A stretch of DNA of 64,000 nt from Auricularia sp. M13 (GCA_037042915.1 CM073204.1:124001-188000), one strand, 5' to 3'. Shown: positions 23,036 to 34,514, counted from the first letter of the stretch. Numbers and translations: made by a program. Notes: generated from the sequence alone by a model not told the origin.

Positions 23036-23370
23036 AAATTCCGCCGAAGCGAAAGCAGAAGAACATTATGCCAGACCGTTCACGGACAACTAACAGCTGC
23101 GCCGCGCCAGTCGTCGCCGCTGCGCACCTTTGCGACCTCTGGCGGCCTCGCCACGCATGAATAGCCCTTGTCGTACACATCTGCATGTGCAAGAGGTACA
23201 CATCTGCATGTGCAAGAGAGCTCATGCTATCCTCTTGTCGCCGCTCGCACTCCCCTAGGCGTGGCAGTCCGCCGAGAGAGAGCGTCCCCGCTGCGGTGTG
23301 CAGTCCGAGATTTCTCGTGGGGCATGCGAGGGCGGCTGAAGACTGCAGCGCCGCACGAACGACACAAGCC
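23036..23370 (+). repeat. Dispersed repeat R, copy 3 (in unit B)
   Basis: It holds the same ordered words as copy 2. It has a local 21-bp tandem duplication of the gtacacatctgcatgtgcaag segment at about 23173-23215. Confidence 0.7.
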
Positions 23371-24337
23371 TTCCAGGGGCGACAGAACAGCGAGTCAGGT
23401 AGTAGCGCGAGCCGTGCGAGCTGTAGTACCGTGAAGTTGACTATCCAGCTTGTCTGCGATGGACGAAGGCAAGAGCAGAGATGAAAACGGACTTTGCCGT
23501 CCGAGAACTTTGCCTCCTGCCTGCCTGCCCACCAACCTCTAATGTCTGCGCCACATAGCAGTCGCTAAAAAACTTCAGGCAGCAGCTCGAGATGCAGTTC
23601 ATGCGCTTCCGCACTGCTCAGACTCTTCTGTCTACGCCCGCATCCACGCGATACACCTCACGAACATATTCAATGACGCGTCCAGCCCAAATTCAGCTCC
23701 TACTCTGCGCGTGCTGCGTCTCTAGCTACTGTTTTACTGTGTTTTCGGCGACATCACCTCGATATCTGATCTTCACGCCAGCCTAGTCTCTGGCAGGTTC
23801 AACATACATATTGCAGCTTCCATCTCGCATCTGACGACGCTGAACGAGGGCGACTACCTGGAGTCTTTGCTGCCGCTGTCCTGCCCATGCTGCTACATTG
23901 ACTTTACCGCCCGTTCCAAGGCTCGGTCTTGGTGTATCCCTTTTTCGCACGCCAGGCTTCAAGCGTGACAAATTCCAGGAGACGCTCGCTGACGCGCCGA
24001 CGAACTGTGGACGCCTCCACAACGGGACGGTGTATGCATCAGCTCATGACCACGACCACCACCCGTGCGAATTGGCAATCTGCCTTGAATTCCGTGATAA
24101 AGAGACGGCGTGCCACCATGTCCGCGTTGTTTGAGAGGCCGTAATGACACATCTGCTATTCGCTTTCAACTGCTGTGCTCCCGCTCGCGCGAACGCTGCT
24201 GCTGCTTCTTAGGATGCTGTGTAATGTGACCACAAGAGCTGCTATGGTAGTTCAGAGTGGGATCAAGCTCAGTGCTCACTCAACGGTAACTGTTCCGGGG
24301 CTCCGGTGCGAGTCCCGGTCCAGCCTGACGGGCTGCG

Positions 24338-24488
24338 GGGCCAAGACACCTAATATTCACACACTAGCAGCCTTGTGGCGTCTGTTTGCCTACAGGCTGA
24401 CCCTGACAGATGTGATCACTGAATTCGAGGTCCGAACCCAACCACCTCGCTCGTTGGTTCATAACCGTACTGTACGTCCCTCTCTGCC
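24338..24488 (+). promoter_or_regulatory. Conserved F-box family 5' block, copy 3
   Basis: It is almost identical to 20740-20890, including agatgtgatcactgaattcg and aggtccgaacccaaccacct. The F-box ATG follows at 24562. Confidence 0.6.
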
Positions 24489-24561
24489 CATCGTTCTACG
24501 CTCACAGCTCCCTGGAAGGCGCTCTCATCTACGCGGCCCACTGGCGACGCAAGATTCTACG

Positions 24562-26115
24562 ATGAGCTCCGCCTTCGCGCCTGGTTCACAGAATGTGGTG
24601 CTGGCAGGCAGGATGCTGCCCGAGCTCTTGCAGCACACAGCAACGTTCTTATCGCACCATGATCGCTTCGTCGCTGCATTGGTCAGCCGCTCCTGGAGAA
24701 TCACTCTGCTGCAGGCCCCTCTCCTGTGGTGCAAGATCTCCATCTGCCCGCGCACTCTGGGGGACCTGGAGTATGTTGCCGAAGCGCTCAAAGAGCTGCT
24801 CGGGCGCAGCCAGGGTCTTCCGCTGACTGTGGAGCTGTCTCTCAAGTGCGATCAGTTCAACGAGTCGGATCTCGACGAGGACTATTTCGAGGATCCAACC
24901 GGCGCTTTCAAACACACAATCCCGCTCTTGCTTATACCGCATCTGGCCCGTATCAAGTCGTTATCTCTGCAAATCCATGAGTGGTCGCGCACCGTTTGGG
25001 AGCACCTATTCAAGATGCCAGCGCCGATACTTGAGCGATTCCGCCTCGTAGTCTCCGGTGCCCAGGACGACGAGCCATTGCCCGACAATCTCTTCAACAA
25101 CTTCGCCCCGAGGCTGCGCGAGGTTCTCTTGGACTGGGCCGTTATGCCTGACAACCCTGGCCCCGCTTTCGCCGGCATTACATCGTTTTTCTACGACTAT
25201 GCGCACTTGTGCGACGAAAGCACTCTCCGGCGTATCGCTTCATGGAGGAACCTGCAGGACCTTACCATTACCGCCGATGACGCGCTGACGATCACTCAGC
25301 TCTTCCGCGGATCGCGTCTGCGCCGGTTGCAGATGTGGCCTTTCTTCGATGCGAGGAAAATCTTGGCCATATTCCCCGACGTGCAGCACGTCTGTTACAG
25401 CGCTCAACTCGCTGCGTCATTGGATGAGGATGATGACGAGCCCCAGTACATCGTTGATGCCATCCGGGCGAAAGGCGCCGTCCAGTCCGTTGATATTGGC
25501 TACCGAGAGGTGCTTCTCCCAGAAACGAGTAGCGACGACAAGCCCGAGTTGATGTGGACCCGCGATGAGACGGTATTTGCCATTCGCCTGGACGGCCACG
25601 ACGTTGTCGTCGACATGCCCTTCGCGTATCTCGGCCACATCCTCCCCGCGCTCCCCCTGGAGAGCCTCTTCCGTAATCTGCGCTGGCTGGCCGTCCCACA
25701 GCAGCTGTTTCCCCTGTTTGACGTCGACACGTTGCCCGCTCTGCAGGCGCTGACGCTGTATTTCGGGCCGCTGGCCGCCAGCGTGCCCCGCCCGGCGCCA
25801 GTCGCGGTGCAACGGGCGCACCGGGTCGCCATCTTGCGCATAGCCCGCGTTCTCCCCAAAGCCGAGGACCGCCTGCCGCCATATCTCATCCAAATCTCGA
25901 CCATCATCGGCTTCATCCAGACGAAATTCGCGAGGGGCATGCTGCATCGGATCGTCCTCGAGGGATTTACGGTGGCCACCGCACAGGAATACCAACTTCT
26001 GCGGGGGATTGCCCCCCAGGTCCTCTTCATCAGAGGTGGCTCTGGCTGGCTCAAGGATGACGACTGCGGCCCATGGAAATGGTGGTTCCCCACCGAGGAC
26101 GCGCTGAGGGTTTAA
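24562..26115 (+). CDS. F-box / leucine-rich-type protein, paralogue 3
   Basis: This intronless gene encodes 517 residues beginning MSSAFAPGSQ. The F-box is at ~14-60 (RMLPELLQHTATFLSHHDRF, then SRSWRITLLQAPLLW). The leucine-rich segments and the conserved tail (SGWLKDDDCGPWKWWFPTED) follow in the same positions as in paralogue 2. The most visible differences lie in the acidic loop after the F-box and in a short acidic run (LDEDDDEP) in the middle. The frame is open for 387 nt upstream of this ATG, through the promoter block, but conservation with the other copies favours this start. Both tandem copies appear functional. Confidence 0.85.
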   Translation: MSSAFAPGSQNVVLAGRMLPELLQHTATFLSHHDRFVAALVSRSWRITLLQAPLLWCKISICPRTLGDLEYVAEALKELLGRSQGLPLTVELSLKCDQFNESDLDEDYFEDPTGAFKHTIPLLLIPHLARIKSLSLQIHEWSRTVWEHLFKMPAPILERFRLVVSGAQDDEPLPDNLFNNFAPRLREVLLDWAVMPDNPGPAFAGITSFFYDYAHLCDESTLRRIASWRNLQDLTITADDALTITQLFRGSRLRRLQMWPFFDARKILAIFPDVQHVCYSAQLAASLDEDDDEPQYIVDAIRAKGAVQSVDIGYREVLLPETSSDDKPELMWTRDETVFAIRLDGHDVVVDMPFAYLGHILPALPLESLFRNLRWLAVPQQLFPLFDVDTLPALQALTLYFGPLAASVPRPAPVAVQRAHRVAILRIARVLPKAEDRLPPYLIQISTIIGFIQTKFARGMLHRIVLEGFTVATAQEYQLLRGIAPQVLFIRGGSGWLKDDDCGPWKWWFPTEDALRV

Positions 26116-26282
26116 GTACGAGTACGACATGACATTCACGAATGCGCCCCCGATTGAACGACCTCGACGATGAACGATCTATGTTGTCTTCCTTGCTGTA
26201 CGGCTGTGTTGTTGCGAAGTGTTTTTACGCTGTCATGTACTGAAATGAACGATCAACAATGGCTTTTTCCTGGAAGATGTGT

Positions 26283-26605
26283 TGCTTGCTCTGACGCTCT
26301 ACTTCGGGTCACTTCCGTTCGACATGCCCTACCCTCCGCCTGTCATTGATATTGAGCGGCGCGCGCACCGAGTCAGCGTCCTGCTCATGGTCAGCGTCCT
26401 CCCGCAGGCCTAGCGTCGTCTTCGTCGTCTTCGGCCCTCACTCATGCAGGTCTCACCCATCATCAACTTCATCCAGACCAAACTCGCGACGGACGCGCTG
26501 CGCCGCATTGTGCTCGAGGGCTTCGCTGTGGCTACCGCGGAGGTCCGAGGAAGACCAGATCTTGCGCAGCACCGTCCCAGAGGTCCTTTTCATCAGAGCT
26601 GGCCC
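26283..26605 (+). pseudogene. F-box family fragment (3' part)
   Basis: The translation matches the last quarter of the F-box paralogues: LTLYFGSLPFDMPYPPPV, RRAHRVSVLLMVSVLP, then INFIQTKLATDALRRIVLEG and VPEVLFIRAG. The parts lie in different frames, and a TAG (26411-26413) cuts the first. The F-box itself and the tail are missing. It follows directly on unit B, so it is probably the remains of a third tandem unit. Confidence 0.85.
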
Positions 26606-26729
26606 AGCCCAGCGTTGTCTATAGTTCTATACTTGCGGTTGAGACGGCTTAGTTGTTTTCTGCTTGGCATTACAGTGCTCTGCAAACCTGCCAGACTTAT
26701 GTAGGTACTCTATTGCTGTTGGTGCCGAA

Positions 26730-27295
26730 ACAAGAATAAGAAGCGGCACATTTCGCCGCGGAGTAGAGAGCGTGTATCTGTGCTCTTGCCTTCGTCTATG
26801 CGCATGCGATCAACGGGCAGAGCAGCTGCCAGCCACACGGTGCCCCAGCTACATATGTAGCAGATGCCACACGCCGCGCTCGGAATGTAGGCCATCGAAA
26901 AATCGTTGGCCGCCTCTGCGCAGTGCGGGCAGAGTTCGTCGACGAGGCCGCGCACCCAGACATCTCACGCTGCAGCGCCCAGGATGGAACGCTCTCTTTC
27001 CAAGCCCGATACCGCGGGTGCGGCCATCGACGCAGGACGCGTCGGGGCTGACCAAACTGTAGCAAGCTTGCGGAAAGGGCTCTGTGTGGGATGCCGGGGA
27101 CGCAGCGACGAGGACGGCCGTCCTGCTTTAACTTGCGGGAGTCATGATTTATGATCGCGATTCTGGCGTGCCACTCCCCGCGCTGCGTCGGGCTCCATTC
27201 TGTTGGTCCCAATTGCAAGCAGAGTGAACGGGTCCGTCGGCACGCGCGCGCGTGGTGCGCTGTTCGTGCGGCATAAATTTTCTCTTAGATTTATA
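26730..27295 (-). repeat. Dispersed repeat R, diverged copy in inverse orientation
   Basis: Read on the minus strand this region resembles copy 1 (18540-19110). Shared items are gcggcataa(a)ttttctct (27269-27288), the short translation match KGLCVG-RG near 27080, and ASRVNG near 27210. It is strongly diverged and would be the oldest copy. Its presence at the far border of the F-box cluster means repeat R brackets the cluster in opposite orientations. Confidence 0.4.
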
Positions 27296-27652
27296 AGGAA
27301 ACCTCCCGCGGAAGTGAGAAACTGTCACTGCGTCAGACAGCGTGGAGCTGGAGATTGTGCATGCGAGGCTGTCATTGCTGTAGATTCAGTGGTTCAACGG
27401 AGGGAGAGGAAAACTGGGAGGTATTCAATGATAGTCCGGATTTCCTCATCCGAGGATTGCGGGGCGACGGCCATCCCAGCGAATTGTCTTCAACTGTCAA
27501 CTTCGGTCCGGATTTATCTTTGCCTGAAATTAGAGCGACCAGTCTTTAGTATCAGAGCAACCAATCTTCAGTCGCAATTAGGTCGTTCGACACGGCCAAC
27601 CGATCCATCGTACACAGTGCAGAGCTTTGAGTTCCAATTTGCAGCGAATATA

Positions 27653-28558
27653 TTAATGTGCGGACGGGGACGCGCCAAAGACGGAGAGGAGGGCGAAACA
27701 CGAGTAGAGCAGCGAGATGGGGTAGGCGACGAGGAAGCGCTGGTCGCCGACGCGCAGGACGGAGACGAAGATGCCGGACGCGGCGTATGTGCACCACGAG
27801 ACGGAGAGCGCTGCGAGGAAGTAGCCCCATGCACGACTGTCGAGTGGCACAAGTGCACAAGTCGTTAGTTGGCGAAAAGGCGGAGGGAGGCGGACGCACT
27901 CTAGGGAGAAGGTGACGCTTATGGCGCTCACGCAGACCATGGGCAGCAGGCAGTAGCCTAATACGGAGGCGACGGTGTGGGCGGGGATGCCGTTGATGGA
28001 CATGAGGTTGAGCAGGACGTAGATGGACGCGGAGCCCATGAGCGCCAGGCCGTATATGTACCCGAATTGCGGCTTGCCGCTCTGCGGGCGCGTCAGCAGT
28101 AGGTTGGACGGCAAGCAGGCGACGGACAAAGAACAAGAAGACGCCGAGCAGGAAGTAGAAGAGGATGGGGCCGTAGAGGTCGGCGTCGTCCATGATGTGC
28201 TCGTCGACGGTCGTGAGCGGGTTGAGGACGGTCATCGTTTTGCTGCGTATGTGCGCGAAGTTGATGCCCAGCTCTGCAACGCGTCAACGTCACCGCCAAC
28301 GTGTAACTCGCTCGCACCTTCGAGTAACGGCGGCTCGCCCTCGAAGCCGCCGGTGCTGAGCGCCGCCAGCCAGCCCTGCGGCGGCTGGCCCTGCATGGAG
28401 CCGGTGACGCCGACGCCGTACGGGGCGTTCGTCGCGGGGCCGAGCGAGCCCTGCAGCTGGCCCGACGCGCTGTAGAACCCCGGCTGCTCGCCGTAGAATT
28501 GCAGGCCGGGCGCGGGCGGGGGCGGCGGGGGCGCGTAGTAGCCGCCGTATGCAGCCAT
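27653..28558 (-). CDS. YIP1: YIP1/YIPF5 family Golgi membrane protein
   Basis: Four exons in transcript order (28558-28318, 28273-28128, 28081-27900, 27836-27653) give 250 residues. The N-terminal ~80 residues are Pro/Gly/Tyr/Gln-rich and cytosolic. Next comes the conserved block [19 protein letters not shown] with [15 protein letters not shown], the Yip1 family signature. Five membrane segments follow ([25 protein letters not shown], and others). Yip1 works with Yif1 and binds Rab/Ypt GTPases in ER-to-Golgi vesicle budding. The protein is full length and all splice junctions are canonical. It is head-to-head with NSA2, with only 86 bp between the ATGs. Confidence 0.92.
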
Positions 28559-28644
28559 GTTGAAGTGGAGGTGGAGGACGTGGAGAGCGGTGGGCGGCTG
28601 TTCCCGGCGTACCTTTGGGCTTTGACTTTTCTCGTTTCGCCGAC
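28559..28644. promoter_or_regulatory. Compact bidirectional promoter, YIP1-NSA2
   Basis: Only 86 bp separate the two start codons. Both 5' untranslated regions must therefore be very short or overlap. No TATA word is present; the stretch is GC-rich with a pyrimidine run (tttgacttttctcgtttcgcc) just before the NSA2 ATG. Confidence 0.6.
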
Positions 28645-29772
28645 ATGGTCCGTATGCTACGCCCGCACGGCGCTGCGACGGTGCTGACTGCGCTTATAGC
28701 CGCAGAACGAGTACATTGAGGAGCATATTAAGCGGCATGGTCGCAGGCTCGACTACGACGAGCGCAAGTACGTCTGTTCATCATTCGCAGGGCTGCCAGC
28801 TGCATAGACGTCGCTGCTGCTCATGGCTTTGCCTCCCTATGGATGCAGCGCGCTGCTGGCTTGCAGCCCTGCCCACTGAAATGTCTGCTAATATTTTGTT
28901 GCCAGACGCAAACGCGAGGCTCGCGAGGCACACAAGGCCTCTGCGCACGCCCAGAAGCTGTTCGGGCACAAGGCAAAGCTGCTGCACGCCCGGCGGCACG
29001 CAGAGAAGGTGCAGCTGCGCAAGACGCTGCGCGCGCACGACGAGCGCAACGTCAAGGCCACCGACGCCTCCAAGCCCGCGGACGGCGCGCTGCCCGCGTA
29101 CCTGCTCGACCGCGAGCAGCAGACGGACGCCAAGGCGCTCAGCACCGCCCTCAAGCAGAAGCGCAAGGACAAGGCCGCCCGCTTCGCCGTCCCGCTGCCC
29201 AAGGTCCGCGGCATCGCAGAGGACGAGATGTTCAAGGTCATCAAGACGGGCAAGAGCAAGAGCAAGGCGTGGAAACGCATGGTCACAAAGGCTACCTTTG
29301 TCGGCGAGGGCTTCACGCGCAAACCTGTCAAGCTCGAGCGATTCATTCGCCCTATGGCGCTGCGCTACAAGAAGGCGAATGTTACCCATCGTGTGTACCA
29401 ACTGTATCCTCATGTCTATACGCTCTGCTCATACTGCTTTCTAGCCGAGCTGAAAGCGACATTCCAGCTTCAGATCCTGGGTGTAAAAAAGAACCCGCAG
29501 AGCCCGATGTACACCCAACTCGGCGTCATGACCAAGGGAACCGTCATCGAGGTCAACGTCTCCGAGCTCGGCATGGTCACAGCTGGCGGCAAGGTCGTCT
29601 TTGGCAAATACGCGCAGATAACCAACAACCCGGTGCGTCCGCTTTCCAGTTGTCGGCCGTCCTGCTAAATCCTCTGCTCCAGGAGAACGACGGGTGTATA
29701 AATGCCGTACTGCGTACGTTTCTCTCTTCGCTTTGCGGTCTATGGTACTGACATACATTTTCAGTCGTCTGA
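28645..29772 (+). CDS. NSA2: Ribosome biogenesis protein NSA2
   Basis: Six exons (28645-28647, 28700-28767, 28906-29390, 29445-29632, 29683-29713, 29765-29772) give 260 residues, the family's usual length (~260). The first exon is the ATG alone: splicing yields [20 protein letters not shown], the invariant NSA2 N-terminus. The middle has the basic [20 protein letters not shown] segment and the C-terminus ends [15 protein letters not shown]. The last exon supplies only the final residues and the stop. NSA2 is an assembly factor of pre-60S particles, needed for 27S pre-rRNA processing in the nucleolus. The annotation depends on the one-codon first exon and the 8-nt last exon; both are supported by the exact family termini. 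Confidence 0.95.
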
Positions 29773-30071
29773 TCGGGTCCAGGATTTCGTTTAGCTTACT
29801 TACTTATGTCGTCGCTGTCGTCAATGTGCTCTCATGTATCCATGTCCAAGTCGCCCACGCCCCCCAAAACATGCCACTTATTCCGTGCGCCTATGTGTTC
29901 TGTCAGAAATGCGCGCTTTAGCATCGGTTCCTAGTTTAATAAGTCAGGTTTGAGCAGAGGATAGGGGCCAAGCGCGAAACTGGACGGGCTCTCAAAAAGG
30001 GCAGATGAGATTGAGTCCGCGGCTGGCCGCAGCGTCAGCCTTGAACGTGCTACCCCAACCATCTATCCAGA

Positions 30072-31363
30072 ATGCCCGCGTTCGACCTGGACGCCTGCAT
30101 CGCGCAGCTGATGCGCAAGCAGCTGCTGCACGAGACGCTGCTGCGCGAAATCTGCGAGAAGACGAAGGAGGTGCTCATGCGCGAGTCGAACGTCGTGCAC
30201 GTCGCCGCGCCCATCACCGTCGTCGGCGACATTCACGGGTTCGTCTTCGTTCTTTTGTCCTTCTCCTTTGGTACTGGGCTCAATGGTCGCGCCGCGCAGG
30301 CAGTTCTACGACCTCATCGAGATATTCCGCATAGGCGGCCACGCGCCCAACACTAACTACCTCTTCCTCGGTCAGTCCATTCTTTCGCGTAGGCCCGGGC
30401 GTTCGGACTGATGTGTGGTGTGCAGGCGACTACGTGGACCGCGGGCTGTTCAGCGTCGAGACGATCTCGCTGCTGACTTGTCTGAAGCTGCGCTATCCCG
30501 ACCGCGTCCAGCTCATACGCGGCAACCACGAGTCGCGCGCTGTCACGCAGGTGCGCGCCTCCGTAGCTACAAAACGCTGGCAGGAGGTCTAATGCGTTTA
30601 CTCGTCTGTAGACGTACGGCTTCTACACGGAGTGCTTGCGGAAATACGGCGCGCCGCATGTCTGGTCCTACTTCACCGACATGTTCGACTTCCTCACCCT
30701 GAGCGTAGTCATAGACGACCGCATCATCTGCGTGCACGGCGGTGCGTCCTTCCTTCCTGCCCGACCCACGGCTTGCTGACCGGCTGCCAGGCCTCTCGCC
30801 GTCGATACATTCTATAGACCAGATCAAAGTCGTCGACCGGTTCCGCGGTGCGCGCGTCTGCGTGTACGCGTTGACTTGACGGCTGGCTGACGCGCAATGC
30901 CGTGTTGCAGAAATCCCGCACGAGGGCCCCATGGCAGACCTCGTGTGGTCCGACCCGGATCCCGAGAAGGAGGATTTTGCGATTTCGCCGCGGTACGCAT
31001 ACACTCCCCCCTCCCCCCTCCCCCCTCCAGCGCTGACTCTGCCGGACGTGCAGAGGCGCGGGGTACACGTTCGGCTCGGGCGTGGTGCGCAAGTTCCTGG
31101 ACACGAACGGGATGAACCACATCCTGCGCGCGCACCAGCTGTGCATGGAGGGCTTCTCCGTGCTCTTCGACGACCAGCTCTCCACCGTCTGGAGCGCGCC
31201 GAATTACTGCTACCGCTGCGGCAACAGCGCGAGCATCCTCGAGGTCGGCCCCGGCTGCGACCGCCGCTTTAATGTCTTCGAGGCCGCGCCGGAGAACGAG
31301 CGCGATGGGCCCAGTCAGCAGGCTCAGCAGAATGCGGGCAAGTTGCCCGAGTATTTCTTATAG
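30072..31363 (+). CDS. PPG1: PP2A-like Ser/Thr phosphatase catalytic subunit, Ppg1 type
   Basis: Seven exons (30072-30238, 30300-30370, 30426-30550, 30612-30741, 30791-30847, 30911-30992, 31054-31363) give 313 residues. Metal-binding motifs are complete: GDIHG, GDYVDRG, RGNHE and the later HGG. The type is indicated by [35 protein letters not shown] and [15 protein letters not shown]. Together these fit Ppg1 better than PP2A or Sit4. The C-terminus ends in PEYFL, like the methylated YFL tail of this clan. In yeast, Ppg1 works with the Far/STRIPAK complex. The short introns are all GT-AG. Intact. Confidence 0.9.
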
Positions 31364-32931
31364 ACTGTGTGTTGTGTGGGAGGGGGATATTGGGGCGGGG
31401 GGAGTTTAGATGTATACCGGCTTGTCTATACCTGCCTTTTTGTGTGATACGTATGAGTATGAATGAGTAGTTATGACGCCGTTGTGATGAGCAGATACAG
31501 TAATGAGATGTGATGTTTGCTGTCCTGCGTTCAGGCCGTGACCGCTTTGGGATCATCTCCTGTCGTATCCTGCTGCAGCGAAGCGAGAAGGAGTTTCCGG
31601 AAGATGTGCACTGGCATCCCGGCAGTTCAACTTCCTTGGAATTCATCGAATGTACAGCATATGTGACTTTATCCTCGGGCTCTTGCCCTCACTGCGCCGC
31701 GATGCGCGAGCTCGAGCGCATAGGCTCCGGAAGTGATCAAACGCGGGACATCATGTACAGTGACCGCTTCGTCAACTGAGCGCGGGACGTCCGACGTGGA
31801 GAATCGGTTGGGCAGGAGCGACGCCGCCCTTCTTCGGCAGAAACGACTCGGAGATGACTCGCGCCGCGCAATAGATTCATCACGCGCCTGTTTGTCCTTG
31901 GAGAAGAGGTCGGACGTGAGGCAGGCACTTCGACCGTACTGTACTCTCGGACGCGGCGCCCTCAGCTGGCACGCTGACTACCGGAGTGATTCAGCCTGAC
32001 GGCCCTCCTTGTCGCATTCTCATCTCGCGCGCCGATGTACCAGTAGTTGATTTCGTTACGAGCAGACGCGGCCGTGGAACAAGCGCCCGAAAATGTTGGT
32101 GGGCACTGGCCTGCGAGAGTACATCGAAGCAGACATCGAGAGGGAGCACACATTAGCATAGAGCTCCGAGTCGAGCACTTCCGCCAGAGAGTCGACGAGC
32201 AGAAAAGCAGGTGCGGATATGTTTCCGTTTGGAAGAGTGCAGTGAGGAAGGTCGGCGCCGAGAGTGCAGTCGTTGCAGTCTCGAGGAGAGGCTTAGCGAC
32301 GACGCCCAGTTGGCCGAGCTGCCTTTCAACGAGCACGGAAAGGTCCAGGTAGCCAGTTGACCTCGTTTCTAGCGGGACCGAAGGTCAGAAAGAATGCACG
32401 ACAGTGTGCAGGGTATGGATGTCATGGACGGAGGAAGAGTGTGAAAAGCTAATTCGGACTCCATCGGGAAAGCCAAGGTGGGCTCTCGACGATCTCAACG
32501 TTCAACTGACCAGCACACGAATGCTGTCAGGATGCTGTTGAGGGACTTTTTGAGACTGAATGCTGTTTGAGTGTTTGTCAACGTCATGCCAAAGTTTACT
32601 GCCACCCGCGAGCTGAAGTTGTCATGGATGACATGCATACAGCGCGGACGGAGCTCTTAGCGGGAGAGCGGAGAGGCGCGATCAAGGGACTGGGCAGAGG
32701 CAAGACCTCCTCGGTCAGAATGACTGCGCGAACGAAGCTGCGGGTCACAGCGAAGACCGGCGGCGGATGGTCTGAGGGTATTGAGGGTGAGATCGACGAG
32801 ATGAGAGAGGTCTGGCTGGGCGAGGACAAGGCGGAGTGGGAGGATGGATGGTTGCGTCAGAGACTTGGCCGGGGTTTATTTACCGGTAGCCCCTTGCGCG
32901 CTGCCCACGCTCGTTCCCTCCCGCACCGTCC
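31364..32931. other. Intergenic stretch between PPG1 and the protease
   Basis: There are no convincing genes in this 1.6-kb stretch. Short ORFs exist on both strands but lack conserved motifs or splice structure. The last 60 bp before 32932 are C/T-rich and look like a normal 5' flank. No repeats were recognised. Confidence 0.5.
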
Positions 32932-34514
32932 ATGCTGCCCTCGATATCGTGCTCGCTCGCCCTCGCCGGTGCCGCCTATGCCGCCCTGACCGTGCCCCTC
33001 GAGCGCCGCGCGCCCGGACGGCCACCAAGCGCTGAGCGCTTCCAGGCGATGGCCAGCTCCCTGCGCACCAAGTACGGCGCCAAGCACCCGTCGACGGCGA
33101 GCAAGCGCCAGAACGGGATCACCAACACCGTCGCCCTGGACGACCTCAGCCTCGACTCGAGCTACAGCGCCCAGGTCGCCGTCGGCACCCCGCCCCAGAC
33201 GTTCTCCGTCATCATGGACACCGGCTCCTCGTGCGTCCCCGACGCCCTGTATGCGCTTGCTCAGCCGTCCTGACCGTCTGCAAGGGATCTCTGGCTGGCG
33301 GGCGTGGACTGCGCCAACTGCGACATGACGCCGTTCTCGCCCGCCGCCTCGACGACGTTTGAGACCTCCGACTCGCCCGTCCGCATCAGCTACGGCTCGG
33401 GCCAGGCGCGGGGCACCGTCGCCGCGGACAAGGTCACCATGGGCGGCTTTGCCATCGCCCAGCAGACCTTCGGTGCGTCCGCGCCAAGCCACACTTGCCT
33501 TGCCGCCCAGCCCAGCTGACAACTCCTGCCCAGCCGTCGTGCACTCGCTGACAGAGGGCCTCAAGGTCAACAACGTCTCGGGCCTCATGGGACTGGGCTT
33601 CCCGTCCATCGCGACCACAAAGTGTGTCGTGCTCCTATACCCTCCACATCGCTCACGCGGCTCGCCAGATCGACGCCGTTCTGGCTGCAGCTCGTCAACG
33701 AGGGCGTATGGGCCCAGCCGGTCATGGGCTTCTACATGACGCGCTGGCTCAACCAGCCCGACGCCAAAGCCGTCGAGTTTGGCGGCCTGTTCACCATGGG
33801 CGGCACCAACACGTCCATATACACCGGCGACGTCGACTTTATCGACCTGCCTGACGGCTCACAGGGCGGTTTCTGGAACATCCCCGTCGTCTGTGAGTAA
33901 CGCTCTATTTGCTGTGTGGCGACCCTCGTCCGCTCCCGTGACTATTCGCTAACGCGGTGCTCATTGCAGCCGTCGGCTTGCTCGGCCAGACCATCTCGCC
34001 CTCGACGAACGGCGCAACCGTCAAGGGCGCCATCGACACGGGCACGACGCTCATCGGCGCGCCGCCGGACTTTGTGCAGCGTTTCTACTCGCTCATCGAC
34101 GGCGCGCAGCCCGGCACGGGCTCGTGGGAGGGCTTCTACCTGTACCCGTGCACGACCAAGGTGAACATGACGCTGAACTTTGGCTCGCGGACGTGGAGCG
34201 TGAGCGACGACGACTTTTCGCTCATGCAGGTCACGGACGAGGGCGCGGCGTCGCTGTGCGCCGGCGGGCTGTTCGACATCGACACGGGCGGGAACGGCGC
34301 GCCGGACTGGATCGTCGGCGCGACGTTCCTCAAGAACGTGTACTCCGTCTTCCGCGCCGCCCCGCCGTCCGTCGGATTCGCCACGCTCGCCAACCCCGGC
34401 GACCCCACGGGCGCAGAGGTCCGCGGCACGCCGACTAACGCGGCTCGGCGTGCGGGCGGCGGCGCGGGCGTGCTCCTCCTCGCCGCCGCCGCGCTGTGGA
34501 CGGTATACATATAA
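32932..34514 (+). CDS. Pepsin-like (A1) aspartic protease, probably secreted and GPI-anchored
   Basis: Five exons (32932-33230, 33285-33472, 33534-33621, 33669-33892, 33970-34514) give 447 residues. A signal peptide (about 1-18) is followed by a ~60-residue propeptide. Both catalytic motifs are present: DTGSSDLWLAG, with the first GT-AG junction inside it, and DTGTTLIGAP. The flap region carries YGSGQARG. The mature part has cysteines suited to the usual disulfides and ends with a small-residue stretch and a hydrophobic tail (GVLLLAAAALWTVYI). That tail suggests a GPI-anchor signal as in yapsin-like or basidiomycete polyporopepsin-like surface proteases. It would act in the secretory pathway or at the cell wall. 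Substrate unknown. Confidence 0.88.

Larger units (their letters stand above)
22767..26278 (+). repeat. Tandem segmental duplication, unit B
   Basis: It parallels unit A in order and orientation: repeat R, flank, promoter block, F-box gene, 3' flank. The 3' flanks of both units share tacgagtaygacatgacattcacga just after the stop. Right at its end, a piece of a further F-box copy begins (26283), which suggests a third, mostly deleted unit. Confidence 0.85.

Noticed and set aside
26710-26955. Cys-rich minus-strand ORF (CPHCAEAAND, CGICYICSWG)
   Set aside because: It looks like a zinc finger at first sight but lies within diverged repeat R, is short and has no conserved counterpart in the other copies.
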